64,000 nt of DNA from Bacillus smithii (GCF_001050115.1 NZ_CP012024.1:3184001-3248000), one strand, 5' to 3'. Positions 8,839 to 24,055 are shown, counted from the first letter of the stretch. Made by a program: numbers and translations. The notes: generated by a model from the sequence alone, not told the origin.

Positions 8839-9276
8839 CCTGACCTCTCCTTCCAGGTTTTCCACCTGCCAGCTATTGTAGCATAAATCTTGCATAGAGA
8901 ACGACTGTCATTCCACTTTCTAATCGATGATCCATCCTTGCCGATGATTGGCCGAACAACATGGTCTCTTCTTGAGAATGATGGTTTCATTCTTTTGAAA
9001 AAAGAGATTTGATTTCCTCATGAATCATTCCTATTCTTTCGATTCAATCAAAAATCAACAGGTCAACCTTCCTCTCACTCTAAAGACCATGCCTTCTCTT
9101 TCCTGCTTCCATATTTTTCGTTCCAAACTCCCGCTGATATGACCATTTTTTCCATAAAATCAGCCTTTATTCCGTTTAACGTCTTACCTAAAATAAACGA
9201 AAAAAGTCAGCAACCATTCTTTTTTACGGTGAGCAATAGATAAACGAAAAGCAGAATGATCATTTCATTAGTCCGA
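8839..9276. other. Intergenic region between ywzB and the atp terminator
   Basis: About 440 bases without a supported reading frame, AT-rich. I see no RNA gene or repeat; it presumably carries the ywzB promoter. Confidence 0.5.
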
Positions 9277-9326
9277 TAAAAAAGCTGATCCAAACAAGAA
9301 AGCGGAAATTTCCTGTTCAGATCAGC
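9277..9326 (-). terminator. Terminator of the atp operon
   Basis: Long hairpin: outer arms GCTGATC/GATCAGC (9284-9290 with 9320-9326) and an inner arm AACARGAAA pairing with one G-U, then TTTTTT on the minus strand. It lies just past the atpC stop. Confidence 0.88.
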
Positions 9327-9344
9327 CTAGGTTGGTCATTCCAA

Positions 9345-9761
<417 letters not shown>

Positions 9762-9764
9762 TTA

Positions 9765-11201
<1,437 letters not shown>

Positions 11202-11270
11202 CTAGCTTTTAGCAGATCAAAGACTGCCTCATTCAAAAATTCTATCGCTTGTTTCCGCAACGAACTAGAG

Positions 11271-12134
<864 letters not shown>

Positions 12135-12167
12135 TCACCACCCTTATACTTAATGAATTCCATTTTG

Positions 12168-13691
<1,524 letters not shown>

Positions 13692-13715
13692 TTATTTATA
13701 GAGCAGAATGAAAGG

Positions 13716-13799
13716 AAATAGCGTTATAGTTGTCGTCCCGCTATTTCACGCCATTCATTCAACGAATAAGCGAGAGACTCTGCAACGAGTGCTGCTCGC
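13716..13799 (-). repeat. Two hairpins in the atpH-atpA spacer
   Basis: Perfect 8-bp inverted repeat AAATAGCG/CGCTATTT at 13716-13723 and 13739-13746. A second hairpin has GCGAG/CTCGC arms (13770-13774 with 13795-13799) plus internal ACTC/GAGT pairing. Neither has a T run on the minus strand, so they look more like mRNA processing or stability elements than terminators. Confidence 0.6.
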
Positions 13800-13832
13800 C
13801 GTTTAATGATTTATACGTATACGTTGTATAGT

Positions 13833-14881
<1,049 letters not shown>

Positions 14882-14947
14882 TTATTCACTCCCTTCAAGA
14901 GTCAGCTCCCTAACCATAACAATCCAGCAGGAATACGGTACATAAAG

Positions 14948-14985
14948 GAATGGCGAAGGTTCGCATGGAATGATCTTCGCCATTT
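14948..14985 (-). repeat. Hairpin between atpE and atpF
   Basis: Inverted repeat of about ten bases (ATGGCGAAG at 14950-14958 with CTTCGCCAT at 14975-14983). It lacks a T run, so full termination is unlikely. It lies exactly after the subunit needed in most copies. Confidence 0.65.
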
Positions 14986-15003
14986 GCAACTTAATTCCAG
15001 TGA

Positions 15004-15237
<234 letters not shown>

Positions 15238-15289
15238 TTAAAATATATAAAAAGTTCTTCTTTCAAATAATGATATAATGAATTTATGT

Positions 15290-16003
<714 letters not shown>

Positions 16004-16024
16004 TTATCACCTCTCTTCCACGTT

Positions 16025-16347
16025 ACTTAAATTAGAATGGATTCATTAAATCTATCATAATGACATTTACTGCCATTATTTCTATATTGAAATATAAGGA
16101 GAAGAATTCAACCCGGAAAGCGAAGGGCAGCAATGAGGCTGTTTTGCCTGTTAGGTAAAACGTCAAGACCTCAGCTTTTTGACAATATCGGACAGGCTCA
16201 CCGAACCCCCGATAAATTCCAGGCTTGTCCATTGGCAGGCTATGCTTGTATACAAGCTATAGAAAATGCCTTGCGGAGCAGATAAATGGAGAACTGGCAG
16301 AATTCACAGTAATAATGCCATTCATAGCTTTCAAATATTTTAACGCA
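16025..16347 (-). pseudogene. atpI: Probable relic of atpI
   Basis: The slot between atpZ and atpB, where AtpI (about 120 residues) is encoded in relatives, has no intact frame, but two frames carry AtpI-like pieces. Near 16180-16225 one frame reads FIGGSVSLSDIVKKLRS, like the middle of AtpI (GLxLGTxxSLFNLWLL). Another frame, ending at 16032, reads FRVEFFSLYFNIEIMAVNVIMIDLM, like the AtpI C-terminus (FPxxFHLxxxxxGLMxxYxxIMID). Stops and frame changes separate them. The resemblance was judged by eye, so this call is inference; AtpI helps c-ring assembly or Mg2+ supply in the family. Confidence 0.5.
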
Positions 16348-16569
16348 CTAATCCCCTGAATTGAAACGGCGTATTGTACGCAGCATCGCCAGTATTCCGG
16401 CCGCTAATCCCGATAAAAGCCCAATCACTAAAAACAGAGGTTCTGTTTGGCATTTGCCATCGATCCATCTACCGAGAAATATCCCGATCAAAACAGATCC
16501 TGCCAGCTGAGATAAGATGGTGCTGTAGAGAGCCATTGCCCGAAATGGACTTTTATGTTTTTGAGCCAT
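16348..16569 (-). CDS. atpZ: AtpZ/AtpI-family small membrane protein of the atp operon
   Basis: A 73-residue protein with two membrane helices (about residues 15-35 and 44-64) joined by the GRWIDGKCQTEPLFLVIG loop, and a basic C-terminus (RTIRRFNSG). This is the AtpZ pattern; in alkaliphilic Bacillus AtpZ and AtpI lie together ahead of atpB and are implicated in Mg2+ handling and assembly. It is the first gene of the atp operon, about 100 bases below the predicted promoter. A cysteine in the loop is unusual but not obviously damaging. Confidence 0.85.
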   Translation of the reverse strand: MAQKHKSPFRAMALYSTILSQLAGSVLIGIFLGRWIDGKCQTEPLFLVIGLLSGLAAGILAMLRTIRRFNSGD

Positions 16570-16673
16570 TCATCACCCTCACATTCAAGCGGGAGCTGAC
16601 CCGAACTTCAAAAAAATACAAGCGTTTTCACCACGCTCAGTTTATTCAAATAACTTCTATTATTTCCTTTGTA

Positions 16674-16702
16674 AGCATACAATAGAGACCTTGCAATGTC
16701 AA
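16674..16702 (-). promoter_or_regulatory. Sigma-A promoter of the atp operon
   Basis: Perfect minus-35 TTGACA (16697-16702), 17-base spacer, minus-10 TATGCT (16674-16679) on the minus strand. It lies about 105 bases upstream of atpZ. Confidence 0.8.
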
Positions 16703-16720
16703 TGTGTTTACAGTGAAAAA

Positions 16721-16782
16721 GATCACAAAGCATTCACAAATTTTCACAAAGTTTTCACAAAGTTTTCGCAAATTCTGTGAAT
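16721..16782 (-). promoter_or_regulatory. Phased array of ResD-like boxes upstream of the atp promoter
   Basis: On the minus strand TTTGTGATC (16721-16729), TTTGTGAAT (16732-16740), TTTGTGAAA (16742-16750), TTTGTGAAA (16753-16761) and TTTGCGAAA (16764-16772) follow each other at 10-11 base steps. An inverted TCTGTGAAT lies at 16774-16782. TTTGTGAAT is the ResD motif described for B. subtilis. The array begins about 18 bases above the minus-35 element, the position of an activator. Confidence 0.6.
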
Positions 16783-16910
16783 TTTTTTCATTTTATTCAA
16801 CTAAAGAGTTAGGTTACAAATGGCCGATTTGCAAAAAATCCCTTAACTTTCGACATTAAGAAGTCTCGTCCGCTTTTTGTTCCTTCCGACTGCGATGAAA
16901 GCGGCATTCA

Positions 16911-16936
16911 TAAAGAGTCTCCTGCTTGGAGACTCT
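16911..16936 (-). terminator. Terminator after mnaA
   Basis: 9-bp perfect inverted repeat (16914-16922 with 16928-16936, AGAGTCTCC arms) overlapping the mnaA stop codon. The T run is short (TTTA). Confidence 0.7.
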
Positions 16937-18077
16937 ATGAAAAACGATCCGGTTTTTGGCTCGTTCTTTTGAAATAATAACGCACCGCTTCTGCAATGCG
17001 GCGGGAAGCTTCTCCATCCCCATAAGGATTGACGGCTTTTGCCATTTTCTCGTATTCTTGTCGGTTCGTTAAAAGTTCTTTTGTCAGCTGATAAATGGGC
17101 TCTTCTTCCACTCCTGCAAGTTTCAACGTCCCTGCTTCAATCCCCTCGGGCCGTTCTGTTGTATCACGAAGCACCAAGACCGGCACGCCAAGGGAAGGCG
17201 CTTCTTCCTGCACCCCTCCTGAATCCGTTAAGATTAGATGGGCCCTGGCTGCGAAATTATGAAAATCAATCACATCTAGCGGTTCAATTAAATGAATTCT
17301 TTCGTTATCTCCGAGAATTTCCATTGCGATTTCCCGTACTGCTGGATTCAAATGAACCGGATAAACCACTTGAACATCTTTCATTTCCTCTACAATCCGC
17401 TTAATGGCCCGAAACATATTGCGCATTGGTTCGCCCAAGTTTTCTCTCCTGTGGGCTGTTAATAAGATCAGGCGGTCCGTGCCAACCTTCGTTAAGATCT
17501 CATGCTGATAATCGCTTTTGACAGTTGTTTTTAATGCATCAATGGCTGTGTTTCCCGTTACAAAGATGGTGTCTTTCTTTTTGTTCTCCTGAATCAAATT
17601 GGCTTCCGCTTTGGCTGTCGGCGCAAAATGAATATCAGCAAGAATACCAGTTAGCTGCCGGTTCATTTCTTCTGGAAACGGCGAGTACTTATTCCACGTC
17701 CTAAGCCCCGCTTCGACATGACCAACCGCAATTTGGTTGTAAAACGCCGCCAGGCTTGCAATAAACGTCGTTGTCGTATCTCCATGAACTAAAACGATGT
17801 CAGGCTTGACTTCTTTCATCACTTTATCCAGGCCTTCCAAGCCTTTTGTCGTCACATCTGTCAACGTTTGTCGATCTTTCATGATATTGAGATCATAATC
17901 AGGTTGAATCCCGAAAATATCCAGCACTTGATCCAACATTTGGCGATGCTGGGCCGTCACTGCCACAATCGTTTCAAAATCTTCCGGATACTTTTTTAAT
18001 TCAAGCACAAGCGGAGCCATTTTGATGGCTTCCGGCCGGGTTCCGAAAATGGTCATTACTTTAATTGGAGCACTCAT
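16935..18077 (-). CDS. mnaA: MnaA, non-hydrolysing UDP-GlcNAc 2-epimerase
   Basis: A 380-residue cytosolic epimerase that interconverts UDP-GlcNAc and UDP-ManNAc for wall teichoic acid linkage units. Family features are the N-terminal FGTRPEAIKMAPLV, HGDTTTTFIASLAAFYN, GHVEAGLRTWNKYSPFPEEMNR, and TDSGGVQEEAPSLGVPVLVLRDTTERPE near the C-terminus. The length is normal. It follows upp by 18 bases and precedes the atp operon, as yvyH does in B. subtilis. Confidence 0.95.
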   Translation of the reverse strand: MSAPIKVMTIFGTRPEAIKMAPLVLELKKYPEDFETIVAVTAQHRQMLDQVLDIFGIQPDYDLNIMKDRQTLTDVTTKGLEGLDKVMKEVKPDIVLVHGDTTTTFIASLAAFYNQIAVGHVEAGLRTWNKYSPFPEEMNRQLTGILADIHFAPTAKAEANLIQENKKKDTIFVTGNTAIDALKTTVKSDYQHEILTKVGTDRLILLTAHRRENLGEPMRNMFRAIKRIVEEMKDVQVVYPVHLNPAVREIAMEILGDNERIHLIEPLDVIDFHNFAARAHLILTDSGGVQEEAPSLGVPVLVLRDTTERPEGIEAGTLKLAGVEEEPIYQLTKELLTNRQEYEKMAKAVNPYGDGEASRRIAEAVRYYFKRTSQKPDRFS

Positions 18078-18095
18078 ATTCGCACCTACTCTACC

Positions 18096-18797
<702 letters not shown>

Positions 18798-18835
18798 TTA
18801 TTTTACAAAAAAACATATGGATCATCAAGAAAGGA

Positions 18836-18844
18836 TCACGAAAA
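18836..18844. repeat. Left copy of 9-bp target duplication (TCACGAAAA)
   Basis: Identical to 20554-20562; the two copies abut the inverted-repeat ends of the ISLre2 element exactly. Confidence 0.85.
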
Positions 18845-18991
18845 GAGTCAGTCAAGACTTTGTGGGAATTTTTTTGGTTCGCTGAAAATAGATGTAAGTC
18901 ATAGGTTAGCGAACCATTTTTTTGAATTTCATCCGTAAGCGCTTTCGGACTCTCATCCCTTGCCATGACAGACGAATATGTATACCTTTTT

Positions 18992-20359
18992 TTACCATCC
19001 CTTGAATTCAGACAGGGCATGATAGATCGGAGTCCCGGACGATTGCTGTAAATATGGCACGTTATTCCGCGTTACCTCTGGAAGAAGACGGCGGATGCGT
19101 TGTTTCGCCTTGTTCACGATCGTCTGTTTGGTAGATGCCGTTTCCTCCGCCGGATGCGACGATTCTTCTCCTAAACGATGTCCGAAAAGACGAATCCCAT
19201 CCATCCGGGCAATCATTGCCTTGAAAAACGCCCTGAGTCCCTTGTCTGTCCAACTGCGGCGGTATTTCACCCGATACGCCAGCTGGCTCATCACGCTTTC
19301 AGCCCTCCCCATCGGATACATGCCCGTTGTGTCCACTCCTTGCTCCTTCAGCCATTCCCGGTAATCACGGATGCATCCCGGCATCGATTCGATCCGGTGG
19401 ATCAAGGCAGCCAGCTGTTGTTCTTTCGCTTCGTCCCCCAGCGTGCCGAGGGCGCTGTTCAGTTCCACAAGCAGCTTCTCTTCATCCTGCTTCGCCAGCT
19501 TTTGCCGAATCGCCTGCCACCGTGGATGGCCCGAGAGGCATTGGCGCAACTCACGCGCCACGTGGAATCGATCCAATTGGAAGCAGACCCGTCCTTTGAA
19601 ATACTCCCGGCACGCGGTAATCCATGGAGCGCCGTCCCCGTTGATGACAAGAAGATCCCGACACGGATCATAGGCATATTCGTTCATCAAAAATTCCTCG
19701 AAGCCTTCCCACACCTCCCCCTTGCCTTCATGGACGTAATGGCGCTGATTCACGAATTCGATCCGTGAGCCGTTGCGCTTCCATCCTTCGTGAACGGTCA
19801 GGATTTTGTCTTCCTTGGCCCGTTTTCCCTTCCCTTGGAGAGAGACAAACAGTCCATCGGCCTCCACAAACAGCACCCGTCCATATCGCTGGTCAACCGG
19901 GCAGTGCAGCGGAACTTCAGCCTCGAGCACCAACTGGCGGATCGTCTCATGGCTCATCACCGGATACCCGACCATCTGGGCAAGCGTATGAGCCGCTTTG
20001 CGATAGGAAGAGCACTCCACAGCCAATCCCATCGCCGTTTCTTCTAGACAAGGGCTGATTGACTGCGATCCATCAAACGCTAAAAAGGAATCAAGCAAAA
20101 ACGTGTAACGGTTTTGTTCTCGGTCTAAATAGTAGTTTCGCTCAAAGGTAACTTCGCCAAACAAGGTTTGAATCGTGGTGCGTCGTTTGTCTTTCAAGTG
20201 GTACCGGCGCTTGTCCCGGGTTTCCGCCAATTGTCGGTCGATGTCCTCCAACAGAGCCGTAAACAGCTCGGTGAAGGCGTTTTGCAAGGCTCGAAACAAA
20301 TCAAGTTCGATCTCTTTCCATGTCAACGAATTTGTGGTAAGATGTTGTTGAATATTCAT
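18992..20359 (-). CDS. ISLre2-family transposase (UPF0236)
   Basis: A 455-residue transposase, full length for the family. The N-terminal region has the FGEVTFERNYY motif of UPF0236/ISLre2. A DDE-type core can be read from Asp168 in FVEADGLFVS, Asp242 in VINGDGAPW and Glu354 in MGRAESVMSQ. HVARELRQ near 266 is also typical. No stop or frameshift is present, so it may be active. The ATG follows AGGAGGAGAG, which is partly held in an 11-bp stem with upstream sequence. Its GC-rich codon use differs from the neighbours, as expected for a mobile gene. Confidence 0.92.
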   Translation of the reverse strand: MNIQQHLTTNSLTWKEIELDLFRALQNAFTELFTALLEDIDRQLAETRDKRRYHLKDKRRTTIQTLFGEVTFERNYYLDREQNRYTFLLDSFLAFDGSQSISPCLEETAMGLAVECSSYRKAAHTLAQMVGYPVMSHETIRQLVLEAEVPLHCPVDQRYGRVLFVEADGLFVSLQGKGKRAKEDKILTVHEGWKRNGSRIEFVNQRHYVHEGKGEVWEGFEEFLMNEYAYDPCRDLLVINGDGAPWITACREYFKGRVCFQLDRFHVARELRQCLSGHPRWQAIRQKLAKQDEEKLLVELNSALGTLGDEAKEQQLAALIHRIESMPGCIRDYREWLKEQGVDTTGMYPMGRAESVMSQLAYRVKYRRSWTDKGLRAFFKAMIARMDGIRLFGHRLGEESSHPAEETASTKQTIVNKAKQRIRRLLPEVTRNNVPYLQQSSGTPIYHALSEFKGW

Positions 20360-20360
20360 G

Positions 20361-20425
20361 GGACTCTCTCCTCCTGTTTGATGGTGTGAACAATGATCAT
20401 CTTACCAGGGAGAGAGTCCTTTTTT
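20361..20425. promoter_or_regulatory. Ribosome-site-sequestering hairpin of the IS leader
   Basis: 11-bp perfect inverted repeat (20361-20371 with 20409-20419, GGACTCTCTCC arms) flanks the transposase leader. On the minus strand the downstream arm includes part of the Shine-Dalgarno region. On the plus strand the hairpin is followed by TTTTTT and may act as a terminator. An extended minus-10-like TGGTAAGAT (20399-20407) lies just inside the loop. Confidence 0.6.
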
Positions 20426-20466
20426 CATGTTTCCTGCTTGGGATCCTACCGCACTTTGCTTGGTGG

Positions 20467-20515
20467 CCCCGATGAGGGGGATTGCGAACCTACGTTCCCA
20501 ACCCCCTCATCGGGG
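20467..20515. repeat. Strong GC-rich hairpin near the right end of the IS
   Basis: 14-bp perfect inverted repeat (20467-20480 with 20502-20515, CCCCGATGAGGGGG arms). The loop contains CGAACCTACGTTCC (20485-20498), which matches the CGAAC-N4-GTTC core of the Gram-positive LexA box. Confidence 0.75.
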
Positions 20516-20553
20516 AATTCTAAGAATTTCTCCCACAAACATTTTACTCACAC

Positions 20554-20562
20554 TCACGAAAA
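20554..20562. repeat. Right copy of 9-bp target duplication (TCACGAAAA)
   Basis: Identical to 18836-18844; it begins directly after the right inverted repeat. Confidence 0.85.
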
Positions 20563-20651
20563 CGTGATCACTGACGGGAGAGAAAACCATTTTCTTTCTA
20601 AATGAGGAAAACACACTTTTTCCCTTTTAATATACAAAGGCCGGCCGAATC

Positions 20652-20685
20652 GGAAAAGGAGGAGACTTAAGCCCCCTCCTTTTCC
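20652..20685. terminator. Hairpin downstream of the GlcD-like gene
   Basis: 11-bp inverted repeat GGAAAAGGAGG/CCTCCTTTTCC (20652-20662 with 20675-20685). Only the plus strand has a T-rich tail, so termination of the minus-strand gene is uncertain. Confidence 0.5.
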
Positions 20686-20702
20686 ATTTATTTTAAACTC
20701 TT

Positions 20703-22064
20703 TTAATAGATTTTTCCTGGATTCAAAATTCCTTCTGGATCAAGCGCTTTTTTAATGGTGCGCATCACATCGAGTCCTTCCGGATGCTCTTTCAGCAAAT
20801 ATTTCTTTTTCCCGATCCCAATTCCATGTTCTCCTGTACATGTGCCCCCTTGTTGAAGGGCATAATCCACAAGCGCCTCATTCATCTTTTGGAAACGGCC
20901 CACTTCATCTTGGTCATTCGGATCGATCGCAAGCGACGTATGAAAATTGCCATCCCCTACATGACCAAGGATGGCGGCGTCCAAATGATAGGCTTCCGCC
21001 AATTGCCTAGCCTTTTCCAATGCACCTGTCAGCTTGGAAATAGGAACGCAAACATCCGTAGAAACGTGAAGCTTCCCGGGGTATTTGCTTGTAATCGCAA
21101 CAGCCGCTTGATGCCTTGCTTCCCACAATTGAGCTCGTTTGATGGAATCTTCTTCAAATTCGAAGGAAAGGCATCCGTTGTCTTCCATGATCTCTCTCGT
21201 CATTTGGATATCATGCTGAACCATTTCCCGGCTTCCGGCAAACTCTAAAAATAATGTCGGATGCACCATAAAATCGGTTCCTTTATAAAGATTAATCGCT
21301 TCTATCGTCCGAGAATCCACAAGCTCTATTCTTCCGATCGGTATGCCTCCTTGCAAAACAGCGGTAGCAGCTCCCCCTGCCGCTTTCAAATTTGGAAACA
21401 CGACTTTGGCAGCCACAATTGCTTCAGGAATACCATAAAGTTTTAGTGTAATTTCGGTAAAAATTCCGAGCGTCCCTTCCGAACCAATCATCAAGTCCGC
21501 CAAATGCAGACCTGCTGATGATTTGACCGTTTCTCCTCCCATAGGAATCACTCGTCCGTCAGCAAGGACACAACGCAGTCCAAGCACATTTTGCTTCATT
21601 GCTCCGTAGCGGACTGCGTTTGTTCCGCTCGCATTCGTTGCCGTCATCCCGCCGATCGTTGCGTCTGCCCCTGGATCCACTGGAAAAAAAAGGCCGTATT
21701 TTTTTAAGTGCTTGTTTAATTGGATTCTCGTGACACCCGGTTCCACTTTGACGATAAAATCTTCCGGGCGCAGCTCCACAATCCGGTTCATCAAGGAAAA
21801 ATCGATGCTGATTCCGCCCTTCACCGGAATGACGTGCCCTTCCAAACTAGTGCCCACTCCAAACGGTACAATCGGTATGCTGCGTTCTTTAGCAAAATGG
21901 ACGATTTTGACGACTTCTTCTTCCGTTTTCGGAAATACCACCGCATCCGGCAAAACGGGTGTATGGTAAGAAAACCCTTTGCTATGGTGATCTAAAACGG
22001 TTTCATTTGCGCTTACCCGCGCTTCATCAGGAATGATGCCAAGCAACTCATCCTTTAACACCAA
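20703..22064 (-). CDS. FAD-linked oxidase of the GlcD / D-lactate dehydrogenase family
   Basis: A 453-residue flavoprotein with a PCMH-type FAD domain (VPFGVGTSLEGHVIPVKGGISIDFSLMNRI, DPGADATIGGMTATNASGTNAVRYGAMK, GSEGTLGIFTEITLKL). The C-terminal FAD-oxidase domain carries the conserved GHVGDGNFH, GTCTGEHGIGIGKKKYL and the ending LDPEGILNPGKIY. The family oxidises glycolate, D-lactate or related 2-hydroxy acids. No GlcF-type Fe-S partner gene is beside it, so the substrate cannot be fixed from context. It lies downstream of glyA, separated by a terminator, and is absent from this place in B. subtilis. Confidence 0.85.
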   Translation of the reverse strand: MVLKDELLGIIPDEARVSANETVLDHHSKGFSYHTPVLPDAVVFPKTEEEVVKIVHFAKERSIPIVPFGVGTSLEGHVIPVKGGISIDFSLMNRIVELRPEDFIVKVEPGVTRIQLNKHLKKYGLFFPVDPGADATIGGMTATNASGTNAVRYGAMKQNVLGLRCVLADGRVIPMGGETVKSSAGLHLADLMIGSEGTLGIFTEITLKLYGIPEAIVAAKVVFPNLKAAGGAATAVLQGGIPIGRIELVDSRTIEAINLYKGTDFMVHPTLFLEFAGSREMVQHDIQMTREIMEDNGCLSFEFEEDSIKRAQLWEARHQAAVAITSKYPGKLHVSTDVCVPISKLTGALEKARQLAEAYHLDAAILGHVGDGNFHTSLAIDPNDQDEVGRFQKMNEALVDYALQQGGTCTGEHGIGIGKKKYLLKEHPEGLDVMRTIKKALDPEGILNPGKIY

Positions 22065-22115
22065 CCAGCTCTCCTTTCGCAGCCCCTTATGGATCTCGGC
22101 GATAGCCGAATAGAG

Positions 22116-22156
22116 TAAAAATCATCAGTGGGAGTTCATCTTATCCCCCACTGATG
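22116..22156 (-). terminator. Terminator after glyA
   Basis: 10-bp inverted repeat (22123-22132 with 22147-22156, CATCAGTGGG arms) followed on the minus strand by ATTTTTA, about 110 bases below the glyA stop. Confidence 0.8.
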
Positions 22157-22264
22157 GCAAGTTGACCTATCTGGCTTTTAGCCGCCATACCGCTACCGGA
22201 TGCTGTTCTTCGATTGAGGCGGAGGTCATCGTCCGTTATGGGCATTAGAAAATGCCCAAACTTT

Positions 22265-23515
22265 TTAGCGTACAGAAGCCCCTTCGTAAAGCGGGAATTT
22301 TTCTGTCAACGCAGCCACTCTTGCTTTTGCCTCGTTCAATTTCGCTTCGTTATCGCGATTTTTCAGAGCGAAGCCAATAATGGACGCCACTTCATCCATT
22401 TCCGCCAAACCAAATCCACGAGTAGTGACCGCAGCCGTTCCAATTCGAATGCCGCTTGTCACAAACGGGCTTTCCGGATCATACGGAATCGTATTTTTAT
22501 TGACAGTAATGCCGATATCATCTAACACTTTTTCTGCTTCTTTTCCTGTCAGCCCTAATGAACGGACATCAACAAGAAGCAAATGATTATCCGTACCGTC
22601 TGAAACTAATTTCAATCCTTCTTTTTGCAGCCCTTCCGCCAGCCGTTTTGCATTATCAATGATATTTTGTGCATACACTTTGAAAGAATCTTGCATGACT
22701 TCCCCAAGAGCCACCGCTTTCGCTGCAATCACATGCATGAGCGGACCGCCTTGAATGCCAGGGAAAATGGCTTTATCGATCTTCTTGGCAAACTCTTCTT
22801 TGCACAAAATCATTCCACCACGCGGCCCCCGCAACGTTTTATGCGTAGTGGTGGTCACAAAATGAGCATACGGAACCGGATTTGGGTGTAAACCAGCTGC
22901 TACAAGACCAGCGATATGAGCCATGTCCACCATTAAATATGCGCCAACTTCATCAGCAATTTCCCGGAATTTTGCAAAATCAATGATACGCGGGTAGGCG
23001 CTGGCACCGGCCACAATAAGCTTTGGTTTGTGTTTCAATGCTTTGTTCCGAACATCTTCGTAGTCAATTCGATGCGTTTCTTTGTCCACGCCATATTCCA
23101 CGAATTGATATTGCACACCGCTAAAGTTTACCGGACTTCCATGTGTTAAATGGCCGCCGTGGGATAAATTCATCCCTAGAACCGTATCGCCATGTTCCAA
23201 AACACTGAAATAAACCGCCATATTTGCTTGAGCCCCGGAATGCGGTTGAACATTAACGTGCTCTGCTCCAAAGATTTCCTTTGCCCGTTCGCGTGCGATG
23301 TTTTCTACAATATCGACATATTCGCAGCCGCCATAATAACGTTTCCCCGGATAACCTTCTGCATATTTATTCGTTAATACGGATCCTTGTGCCTCCATCA
23401 CAGCTTGGCTGACAAAGTTTTCGGAAGCGATTAATTCAATTTTCGCTCTTTGCCTGTTCAATTCTTTCTGGATAGCTTCATATACAGCTTGATCTTGTTC
23501 AGCAAGTTTACCCAT
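22265..23515 (-). CDS. glyA: GlyA, serine hydroxymethyltransferase
   Basis: A 416-residue PLP enzyme that converts serine and tetrahydrofolate to glycine and 5,10-methylene-tetrahydrofolate, the main one-carbon source. The PLP lysine is Lys226 in [14 protein letters not shown]. The N-terminal [11 protein letters not shown] and the [18 protein letters not shown] loop are intact. The ATG follows AAAGGAGGAAC. I saw no PurR-type box in the upstream region. It lies next to ywlG as in B. subtilis, but the IS and the GlcD-like gene now separate it from upp. Confidence 0.97.
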   Translation of the reverse strand: MGKLAEQDQAVYEAIQKELNRQRAKIELIASENFVSQAVMEAQGSVLTNKYAEGYPGKRYYGGCEYVDIVENIARERAKEIFGAEHVNVQPHSGAQANMAVYFSVLEHGDTVLGMNLSHGGHLTHGSPVNFSGVQYQFVEYGVDKETHRIDYEDVRNKALKHKPKLIVAGASAYPRIIDFAKFREIADEVGAYLMVDMAHIAGLVAAGLHPNPVPYAHFVTTTTHKTLRGPRGGMILCKEEFAKKIDKAIFPGIQGGPLMHVIAAKAVALGEVMQDSFKVYAQNIIDNAKRLAEGLQKEGLKLVSDGTDNHLLLVDVRSLGLTGKEAEKVLDDIGITVNKNTIPYDPESPFVTSGIRIGTAAVTTRGFGLAEMDEVASIIGFALKNRDNEAKLNEAKARVAALTEKFPLYEGASVR

Positions 23516-24055
23516 TCTTGTTCCTCCTTTAAGTTATAGCAACACAAAGCCTTTTCTCATTTTTCAAATTCTTTTTTATTTTAACATGATTTTTTCTGGT
23601 TATTAAAGGCGGTTTTTGATTTTTTGCTTTATCCAAATCCTGGTTTGCCGGATGTTATTTTTCCTTTAAATGAAACGGGACATCCTATTCCTTTCATCCC
23701 CCGTTTGAGAGCGTTAAGCAAAATGGACTTTTTGATAAAATCGAGCCTGTATCAAGGAAACGACCCAATCGCAGCATCGTGCCTGAAAATCCAAATCTCC
23801 GTTCCGCTTTATTTTATCATCCAGCGCACAATGTCTTCATACGTTTCCGCATTTGCCCTACTCATTTTATCAAACTCTAAAGAGAACGAATTCTTTAAAG
23901 AAAAGGCTGTTCCAAAAGTCCAATAAGAGCCCTTTGGAACAGCCTTTTCCAATAAAATTTTTTCTTAACAATGGATGGACTGCCATCCATCGTGTATAAA
24001 ACAAAGTGAAATGCCCTTCTGAACCGATACGATACGGCACGATACGGCGAAATTT
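23516..24055. other. Intergenic region between ywlG and glyA
   Basis: About 540 bases. It holds the ywlG terminator and, near 23585-23600, an extended minus-10-like TGTTAAAAT that could serve glyA. No gene, RNA or repeat is convincing here. Confidence 0.5.
23897..23948. terminator. Bidirectional-looking terminator after ywlG
   Basis: 16-bp perfect inverted repeat (23901-23916 with 23933-23948, AAAAGGCTGTTCCAAA arms), T-rich on the minus side. Confidence 0.78.

Larger units (their letters stand above)
18845..20553 (-). mobile_element. ISLre2-family insertion sequence, complete
   Basis: A 1709-bp element with 23-base terminal inverted repeats (18845-18867 against the complement of 20531-20553). 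They align without gaps and match at 17 positions, sharing TTTGTGGGA. Both sides carry the 9-bp direct repeat TCACGAAAA, a size fitting this family. One full-length transposase fills the element. The exact duplication and intact gene point to a recent insertion between upp and the glcD-like gene. Confidence 0.87.

Noticed and set aside
23624..23926. 100-codon plus-strand frame upstream of glyA
   Set aside because: It overlaps the ywlG terminator hairpin and has no ribosome-binding site or family likeness.
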